From positions 13,460,154-13,524,153 of the forward strand of contig NC_087091.1 of assembly GCF_963855985.1 (NCBI RefSeq): a DNA stretch of 64,000 nucleotides. Direction: 5' to 3'. This document shows, piece after piece, positions 56,347-64,000 of this stretch. Made by a program: the position numbers and the translations under genes. Positions within the stretch are counted from its first letter, which is position 1. Each line of letters starts with the position of its first letter. The notes beneath the pieces are model-generated. The model saw only the letters and a list, made by a program, of their open reading frames with translations. It did not search any database and was not told the origin of the DNA. The DNA is from Ostrinia nubilalis. Lineage: Eukaryota > Arthropoda > Insecta > Lepidoptera > Crambidae.

Positions 56347-57827
56347 CTTGTAATATTAAATCAGGTACATAATGGTCGGTGACTCCCCCCAGTAAGGAGG
56401 CGTCGAACCCTGCCGGCGTTTGTTCCGGCTCTGCTCGCAAACACAGCGGCGGTACCGGGAATTCCACCACTTTCTTCACACCCATTCTTTTCTTCTCATC
56501 ATCATCTTTATACGGCTCAACCACCTCATTCGCATTCGACACACCAGCATTCGTCACGTTAACAACCACAGTATTCTCCTGACGTTTCCTCACGAACGTT
56601 TTTGGAACCGTATCCACATTGGGAACTATAGTTTCTTTCGCGTACTGAGGCTCCGCTCTTTGAGGCATATCATTCATATACTCCATCTCAGAAGCGTTAG
56701 TAGGAGTCTGCAGCATAGATTCCAACAGCTGACACTTGTAGCAAGCCTCACACCTCTCTTCCTGGATCGGAGGAACGATCGTCGGATCGAACTGGTAGTT
56801 GTCCAACTTCAAATTCCCCGGTTTACCGATATAGTGCCTATCTAGTATCTCTAAGTTTTTGCTCTTCATATAATTAGTGACTATCTGAGGGTACTTATCG
56901 AATTCGAACTTAAAACCGGAATGTTTTATGGGTTTGGAATGTTGAAGTGTCTGGCCGCAGCATTTCGAGGGGCTCTCGGAGCTGCGATCACAGTTCTCTA
57001 TGGCGCACGCCTCGGGGGCGTCGGCCGGGTCGGTGGGAGGCTTGCTCGACTTCTTGACGCTCTTCCCGCCGTTGGATTTGTTCTTCAGGCCGACCAGCTT
57101 CTCGTCGTCTCCCAGAACGAATACGACTTTCTGCTCGGGCTCCGACTCGTCTGACACAGACGAATAAAGACTAGAGTCCGAGGACGACTTGAGAGACAGC
57201 ATCACCGTGGGGTTCCTTCTCAGCTGGCTCGTCATCGGCTTGTCGCACCGAGCGGCGTCCTCCTCTTCGGCACTTTTCGTCGCCAATTCCGAACCGGTAG
57301 AGAGCTTTTGACTAAGGTTCGCGAGCGTCGCCGACCGCTTGATGCTGACGTCGCTGGCGGCTAACGTACTCACACTACTATCACTATTTTGAGTATTCAC
57401 TTGTGGCACTTTCAAACTGTCTTTGGAGTCGAACTGTTCGAGTCCCAACTTGTTCACGCGGGTGGCGCTTTTCTTGAGGCCCGTTTCTTTGACGTCGACG
57501 ACTTTTGTTTCGGTGATGAGACATTCTTGGAACTGGAAGTTGTTTCGTTTGACGTCGCCGCATCTTAAGAAGTATGTTAGAACGAGGAGGAGCCTGTTGA
57601 TGAACTGTGTGTTGGTGTTTCCGCTGATGACTGTTCTGGCGGCGCGTGGAGGGAAGCCGATGCTTCCGCAGAGGTCGCCCAGCTGGGCCCAAAGCGCGTT
57701 GTAGGGCCTCTGGGCCACGAAGACCACTTCCGACCGCTTCTGTGGGTCGACCGTGTCGTACGGGCTGACGGTGGTCACCCATCCCAGGTGGTACGTGAGC
57801 ACATGCGTCAGAAGAGTGCTCATGAAA
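56347..57827 (-). CDS. FNIP: FNIP large central exon
   Basis: A 1481-base exon after acceptor TTTTTACAG, joining in frame to give FFMSTLLTHVLTYHLGWVTT. Counting from the Met at 57823: 1-92 is the conserved FNIP middle segment (ALWAQLGDLCGSIGFPPRAA, then QFINRLLLVLTYFLRCGDV), followed by a Ser-rich, probably disordered linker (about 110-235). Next are KVVFVLGDDEKL (about 236-247), FDKYPQIVTNYMKSKNLEIL, a CEACYKC cysteine cluster, and DASLLGGVTDHYVPDLILQG at the end, a hallmark of the family's C-terminal part. The Met at 57823 is internal to the exon, not the gene's start. The donor is CAAG-GTGAGC. The Ser-rich linker is where AMPK-type phosphorylation occurs in known FNIPs. Confidence 0.92.
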
Positions 57828-60798
57828 CTGTAAAAAGTTTTTAATTTTACATTACGTTAAACCAGACACCTCACGTGAAGTTTTGTTATTTTATCAAGCC
57901 TAATATTAGCGGCTGACGTTTCTAATTTGGTATCTGATAAACGGTGATAAAATCCCCAGACAACAGTTGTTTGACTGTTCCTTGTGTCTATTATAAATTG
58001 TCTAAAAATCCATCAATGTCCGCGGCCAGTTTGAGAATCTTAATTAATAGTACTTTTAAACATTTGTTCTTTGAAATAACAAATTAAATTCAGATTTGCT
58101 TCGCCCACGAGTTCAGTTATACAACACAACTAGTGGCAATTTGTAAACGTCAGTTCATTCAAATATAGAAAAATCACGTGAAGCAAACGTAAACAACGCG
58201 GAATAAAAATAGCTCCAATAAATATACAGATTACTGACGCGGCACCACGCGATCGGTACCGTTACACGACAAAGCTGTCGTCAACTATTTAAAACGGTTC
58301 TCATTATAACAAAAGGCAATATAATATTCCTGTAAACAGTATTTTATTAATGAGTTTCAATCAAGGGATCTAAAAGAGATACTCATTTACTATGGACAAC
58401 TGTACCGACCTTAATATTTTCACGTCCCGATAAAAATGCCTTTATTTGATTATGTTATCTTTATTAATTAAACAAACATAATTTTTACTCTAAAAGTGAC
58501 ATTTGAAAGTTCGGAACGTTGTTTATACCGTCGTGCCTTCGTTCGATTGTACCAATATTATAATACTTTTAATTAAACCTAAATCGACACAAATAAACCA
58601 AATACAATCTCATAATCTAACCGGTAAAGTGCTTCCTATCTGACAAGGAGGTATCACTTCATCGATATAAGCATTTGAAATCACGAGCACCCTTCATGCG
58701 AAATAAATTTTAATGAGCAGTACAAAGTCACGGCTATAAATATTTAACCTGCACGCGGGAGACAGCGAATCCATTCACACTTACTTAAAAATCGCCGTTC
58801 ACGAAACGAGCCAAAACGTAACAATGTTTTTCCAAATCTGACGTAAACACATCTCAACTGCTTAATGAGGCGCTTTCAGTGGTCGTTCTTTTAGTGTCTT
58901 TGTTAATTGACAAAATGTTATTTAACTTAACCCTTTGAAATAAAGGGACTTCTTTTATAATCACTTAAAATTAACTTTTTAAAAAAATAAAACCGACTTC
59001 AAATGCGTGAACACAAAAAAAAACTAAAAATTAAAAATATTGCGTATAAAAAAGTTCAACCCCAATTTTCCACCCTTGGGGGTGAAATATTTTCTTCAAA
59101 TTCGCATGAAACCACCCTTTTGATAATACCTATTCAACAAAAAAATAATCGTTCAAATTGATTTATAATCGGCGGAGATATTGCGTATAAAAAAGTTCAT
59201 CCCCAATTTTCCACCCTTGGGGGTTGTTTTTTCTATTATTAAATTTAAATGGGACCACCCTTGAGGTATTACCTATACGCCAAAAAAAGATTTGTTCAAA
59301 TCGGTTCATAATTGGCGGAGTTATCGCGTAACAAACATAGAAAAAAAAAACATACGGGTCGAATTGATAACCTTCCTTCTTTTTTGAAGTCGGTTGAAAA
59401 TTATAGGCCCAAATAAAAGATAACAACCGCGCGATATGGCGTCAAAGCTTTTTCGAATTTTTTTTAGCTATACGAAACATTAAAATTAATGTATGGCCAT
59501 TAGCTAGTAAAGCAACGAATACTAAACACAGCATACTAATTATAATAATAGGTAAAAATAAACTAATCTTTCGATTAACATAAGGCGGCGATTAAAATAA
59601 ACGGAAGCTCGTTTTAAAGTTTTCGACGGTACCAAAAATACATTCGAATTTATCAACCTAATTAAACATTCAGAGTATCGTTTTCATCAAATCAATGTAT
59701 TGTCACACATTTTTCTCAAAGGTTCTCTACTCTAATAAATTACATAATCTAAATCATACAAAATTATAATTATCTTATCTTTTATTGAAATTAGGTAAAC
59801 CATTACTACGGTTATCAATCGTATTCCAAAATTTATCGGCCGAATTACAAACAACACGCTAACAAACTCACCCTTAAAATCACATGACTTAAGCCGGTTA
59901 TCTAACTGTCCATAAAACACTTCATAAATAGACGCAATCGGCCGGTGTTTTTCAAGCAATTCCGAACTTTATTACTATACATTTAACGATGACTAACACT
60001 TTAATGGCACACACATAAAACACACACCATTGTAAAACATTTTATCACTCATCACGTGCTCCTGGTTCGGACCAATTCACACATTCTATTGTATTTATTA
60101 AATTAACACATATAGATTGCCTAATTAGCAAAATGTTGATTGCTTTTCAAATAACTGAAGAGCGAAAACAATATTTATCAATTCATTAACTACGTTCATT
60201 TTATTTTAATGTGGTAAATTAGTGCCAAGATCACATGAGTATTTTTATTTCGTATCATTTTTAAAGGAAATTGTTATCATGAAAGACTAACGTATGTACT
60301 TTATTATAATACCTTTGGCCTTCCTGTCCTATAAGGGACAATCTTATGCCACGAAATTAATTCAAATGACGAATAAATTTTTGTAAACCTATACTCTTGA
60401 TTGCGTACTAATTTACATAGAAAGCATAGAAAAAGCCCATCACTGCCGTGGCACTTGTTGGGTTTTTATGGACGGTCAAGCTATAGATCCTGGCTACAGA
60501 GGAGTTGCAGCGGTGGGAACGAGAGGTTGGAATAATCCCGTATTTGCTAATGATAATTAGAAAAAGCGAGTTGTCGGACAAAAACGTAATGATAAGTTGG
60601 GAACAAATATCTAAATGCGAAGAAAAACCGAGTATAGTTCGCGTGAGCTTTACTTGTCTCTGTACGTGCAAAGGCACATAACGATACTGTAATGACTATC
60701 AAAACTTTTGAAAAACGAACAGTAGCGAGCCACCACACATGTAAAGCTCACTCGCCTTCGTGAATTGCAACAACTATAATAGATTAAAAAATACTCAC
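57828..60798 (-). other. FNIP intron
   Basis: About 3 kb, GTGAGT to TTTTTACAG on the - strand. It holds the repeat at 58991-59395. A stretch at 60430-60540 with balanced composition (CTGCCGTGGCACTTGTTGGG) may be LINE debris. No other exon recognised. Confidence 0.75.
58991..59395. repeat. 405-bp element with AACCGACTTCAAA ends
   Basis: AACCGACTTCAAA at 58991 and its exact complement ending at 59395 form terminal inverted repeats. Inside, TATTGCGTATAAAAAAGTTC ... TTTTCCACCCTTGGGGGT occurs twice in direct orientation 141 bp apart (59038 and 59179). The right end resembles the GAGTCGGTT end of 43380-44101. Confidence 0.7.
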
Positions 60799-60948
60799 AA
60801 GTTAGTACTCTTGGTGTCCCCCACAGATAACACAGAGCACAGATCCGCTACCAGGTTTTCGGCGGCGGCGCTGGCGGCGCGGCGGTCGCCCGTGACTAGA
60901 CTCAGCCACATCGGCTGCAGGCGAGGCCCGTACATTAGGTCTGACATC
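60799..60948 (-). CDS. FNIP: FNIP exon, start of the middle region
   Basis: Acceptor TTTGTTGTCCAG, donor AACTT-GTGAGT, 150 bases. It encodes MSDLMYGPRLQPMWLSLVTG, then an Ala-rich helix and DLCSVLSVGDTKSTN. The P-R-x-x-x-P-x-W-L-x-x-x-x-G pattern followed by a helix and N-F-F corresponds to the region just before the large exon in vertebrate FNIPs. It begins with one base of a split codon, so at least one more exon lies upstream (higher coordinates). Confidence 0.87.
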
Positions 60949-60977
60949 CTGGACAACAAACGGCGTCTTTTAATATA

Positions 60978-62682
60978 CAGGGTGTTTGGCGCATCGTGTG
61001 CCAAAATGATTTGGCAGATAGAATGGGTCATTTCCTATATTTTCAGCCCCCATAACACGTTCCATGCCAGGCGGCTACTTTTATATTAATTTTTTTAGTA
61101 ATTTCACCAAAATACCCAAATCGCATCATTTAATTTCGATTAAAAAAAAACTACTAGGCGTAGCCTCAAAGTAAATATTTTGTTTTGACGTGCATTGATG
61201 TAGGGTTGCATCAAATCTAAATTTACTGGCAAATATCATCTAGTTTTTTTTAAATTCAGCTTTGAAGTTTTCCGAAAAGTTAAAAATGGACTGAACATTT
61301 AAGTTTACATGGCTATAAAAAAATAAATAAAAGAGATAGCGATCTTCGGATTTTATCAAAACTTCTCTAATCTATCCCCATTCAAACGGTATACTAATCC
61401 TATTTAAATAATAACAATAACTTCACAAATTCCTTAAATTAGTGCATTGACTCTACTCGGACTGATTTGCGAAATGTGTGTTTATAGCCCCTTTTTGTGT
61501 GAATAGCACGTTATTAAACACCTAACAGGTAAAAATTATTTATCTTATGCAATGTAAAAACCTTTTCCTTATCGTTTTTCAATGTGGATTTCTTGAATTT
61601 AAAGACGAAAATAATTATTTTGATCGTTTATTAATTATTACAAATTTAGTTCAAAATGACCGCCTCGGCAACGTATACACTCACGACATCTTCTTCTAAT
61701 TTTGACTATTGTCGTATGCAGCCACATTTCTCTTTTTATTACTACAAAGACGTTTTCTACTCGTGGATTAGAAGAGATGGCCCTATACAGTGGCCTGCAC
61801 ATTACCCAGACCTAATTCCGTTAGATTTTTACATCTGGGGACGAGCTAAAGAACTGGTGTACGTAACGGATTCAAACAATAGAAGAACTACAACAATGAA
61901 TAAAAAACGCCTTTGTAGTAATAAAAAGAGAAATGTGGCTGCATACGACAACAGTCGAAATTAGAAGAAGATGTCGTGAGTGTTTACGTTGCCGAGGCGG
62001 TCATTTTGAACTAAATTTGTAATAATTAATAAACGATCAAAATAATTATTTTCGTCTTTAAATTCAAGATATCCACATTGAAAAACGATAGGGAAAAGGT
62101 TTTTACATTGCATAAGATAAATAATTTTTACCTGTTAGGTGTTTAATAACGTGCTATTACACAAAAAGGGACTATAAACACAAATTTCGCAAATCAGTCC
62201 GAGTAGAGTCAATGCACTAATTTAAGGAATTTGTGAAGTTATTGTTATTATTTAAATAAGATTAGTATACCGTTTGAATGGGGATAGACTAGAGAAGTTT
62301 TGATAAAATCCGAAGATCGCTATCTCTTTTATTTATTTTTTTATAGCCATGTAAACTTAAATGTTCAGTCCATTTTTAACTTTTCGGAAAACTTCAAAGC
62401 TGAATTAAAAAAAAACTAGATGATATTTGCCCGTAAATTTAGATTTGATGCAACCCTACATCAATGCACGTCAAAACAAAATATTTACTTTGAGGCTACG
62501 CCTAGTAGTTTTTTTTTAAATCGAAATTAAATGATGCGATTTGGGTATTTTGGTGAAATTACTAAAAAAATTAATATAAAAGTAGCCGCCTGGCATGGAA
62601 CGTGTTATGGGGGCTGAAAATATAGGAAATGACCCATTCTATCCGCCAAATCATTTTGGCACACGATGCGCCAAACACCCTG
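60978..62682. mobile_element. 1.7-kb foldback element with Tc1/mariner-type ends
   Basis: CAGGGTGTTTGGCGCATCGT at 60978 and its complement ending at 62682 open two arms of about 780 bp that match almost base for base to about 61757 and from about 61903. Both ends are flanked by TA, the Tc1/mariner target duplication. The spacer of about 145 bp encodes GPIQWPAHYPDLIPLDFYIW, the region around the last catalytic Asp of Tc1/mariner-like transposases. It is otherwise non-coding. It lies in the FNIP intron upstream of the exon at 60799-60948. Confidence 0.9.
61746..61890 (+). pseudogene. transposase C-terminal fragment in the foldback spacer
   Basis: SWIRRDGPIQWPAHYPDLIP, then LDFYIWGRAKELVYVTD resembles the W-P-x-x-S-P-D-L-x-P-L-D-F segment near the end of Tc1/mariner-family transposases. 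The usual Ser before PDL is Tyr. No catalytic core upstream; the frame runs into the inverted arms on both sides. Confidence 0.65.
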
Positions 62683-62797
62683 TATTTTTTTGTCATTACA
62701 ACTTTTTTTCTGTGGCAAACCGCGAAAGATAAGAAAAAAAATTTTGGACTAAAACTACGATAGGCTGCATGGTTTATAACCCCAGCCTATAGCTTTA

Positions 62798-62956
62798 AAG
62801 CTTCAACCACACCAACGCGTGCAGATCGCCATCGCCGCATCAAAGACCAATGACAGGTCGCGCGACCCATGACAGTTCACGCGACCTGTCAATCCTGTCA
62901 TTGGCCTATGATCGCGTCGGCGATAGCGATCTGCACGCGTTGGTGTGGTTGAAGCA
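62798..62956. repeat. GC-rich palindromic MITE, copy 2
   Basis: AAGCTTCAACCACACCAACG at the left and CGTTGGTGTGGTTGAAGC at the right. The interior has TGACAGGTCGCGCGACCCAT and CACGCGACCTGTCA. Matches 14005-14162 in ends and core; the centre is in the other orientation. Confidence 0.85.
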
Positions 62957-62979
62957 TAAAAGGAACACACTGATGATAG

Positions 62980-63219
62980 GGTAAACTGCCAGTCATTGGA
63001 CAGTTAAGAAAGTTATTGGACAGTTATTTACTGAATTAAAAATAGCATTTCTATTTCAACAACTGAGAGATTCCGACTGATGGAGATAAAAGGGCGTATT
63101 TTTGAAGGAATATTCATTGTATTTGAAGGAATATTCATTTTAAGAAAATTCAAGGGTTGTTTTGCCCAATGACTGGCAGCGTCCAATGACTGGCAGCGTC
63201 CAATGACTGTCGGTTTACC
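62980..63219. repeat. 240-bp MITE with internal short repeats
   Basis: GGTAAACTGCCAGTCATTGG at the left pairs with CCAATGACTGTCGGTTTACC at the right (ending 63219). CCAATGACTGGCAGCGT is repeated in tandem next to the right end. In the middle GAAGGAATATTCATT occurs twice 20 bases apart. Confidence 0.75.
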
Positions 63220-63929
63220 GTATATCTATGGAGCCAAAACTTTTTATTGATCTGATATTTTTGGTCATTGATTTGACAAATCGCTTATTATATGGGAAAC
63301 TAGCCTAGTCTTCTTATAGCGATCCATGTATCTATCACTCTTCCCCAAATCGGGATTCATCATTCATCATGTCAGCCACAAAAAGAGGCGAAAAAATTAA
63401 AATATTCACCCTTCAGAAGATTGACGTCATGTGATTCATAAACGGGAAATATCGTCTTTCTTTAAAAAGCTTCTCAAATACTGGGACAAACTAGAAAACA
63501 ACTTCAAAGCGATTGTTTGCAGTTTTGAAAGAAAATTTCTTTCATCATATCTGTTAACATTCCGGAATTTCAATCGCACTATGAATTGGCGGACGTTCAA
63601 GTACGTAGGATTTATGATCTTCAAACATGAATGAAGACTTTCAGTATGTCACGTACGACTCGCGTAATAGGAAATGACATTATTTAGTTAGAAATAATTT
63701 AGCCCTTTATAACTGAAAACAATGCGAGGGCTTAGGGTTTATTGCGGTGCAAGATCTTGTGCACATAAACGTAGGGTGTCAATTGTTGCTTGCGTCATCG
63801 AGTGCATGGTTCATCACATGAGAAACGTTATCATTATCAGATGGTAAGTCAAATATGTCCACAAGAAGTGAAACTCGGGATGAATGACAGTAGTACCGAT
63901 AGCAGAGTACAGATGCGATTCTTCTCCAC
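63220..63929. other. non-coding, presumably FNIP intron
   Basis: No FNIP exon recognised on the - strand. The 60-codon frames at 63431-63634 on both strands overlap and look accidental. Confidence 0.45.
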
Positions 63930-64000
63930 CAAGTGCCGTCTACTGTTAGATAAAGGTCTTGGCCACGGATTTCCCCAACGATACTGCGCTGTCCGCATCA
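63930..64000 (-). pseudogene. diverged RTE-type ORF tail, cut by the window edge
   Basis: CCAAGTGCCGTCTACTGTTA, then GATAAAGGTCTTGG and GGATTTCCCCAACGATACTG match, with many changes, the reverse-oriented RTE end at 17860-17930 (CCAAATGACGTCCACTGCTG). Confidence 0.5.

Larger units (their letters stand above)
52452..60948 (-). other. FNIP: FNIP gene, visible 3' portion (five exons)
   Basis: On the - strand the exons run 60948-60799, 57827-56347, 55973-55847, 55097-54986 and 52658-52452. All introns are GT-AG, and the phases match at each junction (2/1, 1/2, 2/1, 0). The joined product is about 691 residues and covers the FNIP middle (M) and C-terminal regions. In animals FNIP binds folliculin and takes part in AMPK and TORC1 signalling and lysosomal nutrient sensing. 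The N-terminal (Longin-type) part is not seen and probably lies right of base 64000. Introns carry MITEs and LINE tails. Confidence 0.88.

Noticed and set aside
56379..57782. Several frames of 67-141 codons on both strands within the FNIP exon
   Set aside because: Shadows of the FNIP coding frame, which is the only one with family motifs and matching splice phases.
63431..63634. Frames on both strands considered as an upstream FNIP exon
   Set aside because: Neither carries FNIP N-terminal motifs or suitable splice borders.

Overview
The window looks like nuclear DNA of a butterfly or moth. It is AT-rich, has very low gene density, has introns with GT-AG borders, and is full of repeat types that recur across Lepidoptera: 3' ends of RTE-type LINEs that open with an ACTAGC...CCGCGGCTTC-like motif and end in a TATAATATTAGTA tail, GACA runs, and many small palindromic elements (MITEs). 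The family assignments rest on recognising sequence and protein motifs by eye; no database was searched.

Layout. (1) The left edge (1-738) has two phase-compatible candidate exons of an unrecognised + strand gene. (2) 2081-2638 is a long near-perfect palindrome. (3) 4795-5670 is a complete single-exon seven-transmembrane receptor gene on the + strand, with a poly(A) signal 47 bases past the stop; it resembles class B (secretin/Methuselah-like) GPCRs but has almost no ectodomain. (4) About 5.7-36.5 kb holds no gene I can support. It is a field of MITEs, SINE-like pieces, RTE tails, nested elements and a LINE with variable internal repeats. (5) 36509-41000 is a nearly full-length non-LTR retrotransposon on the - strand of CR1/L2-like type, with an intact 941-residue endonuclease/reverse transcriptase and an esterase-like ORF1 whose 5' end is damaged or uses an unusual start. 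(6) About 41-52 kb is again non-coding. (7) 52452-60948 (- strand) is the 3' half of the folliculin-interacting protein (FNIP) gene: five exons, with exact phase agreement at every junction, give about 691 residues covering the FNIP middle and C-terminal regions. The first exons are not seen and probably lie to the right of base 64000. An extra, partly deleted copy of one exon lies in its intron at 55669-55774.

(8) The intron upstream of the last visible 5' FNIP exon holds a 1.7-kb foldback element (two arms of about 780 bp around a Tc1/mariner-type transposase scrap), then two more MITEs and an RTE remnant.

The host genes are unrelated as far as can be seen. FNIP is a cytosolic partner of folliculin in the nutrient-sensing (AMPK/TORC1, lysosomal) machinery, and the receptor-like gene is a predicted membrane protein. 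I see no operon-like or defence system. The most interesting structures are the two long hairpins (potential double-stranded RNA sources), the duplicated FNIP exon fragment, and the ectodomain-less class-B-like receptor.
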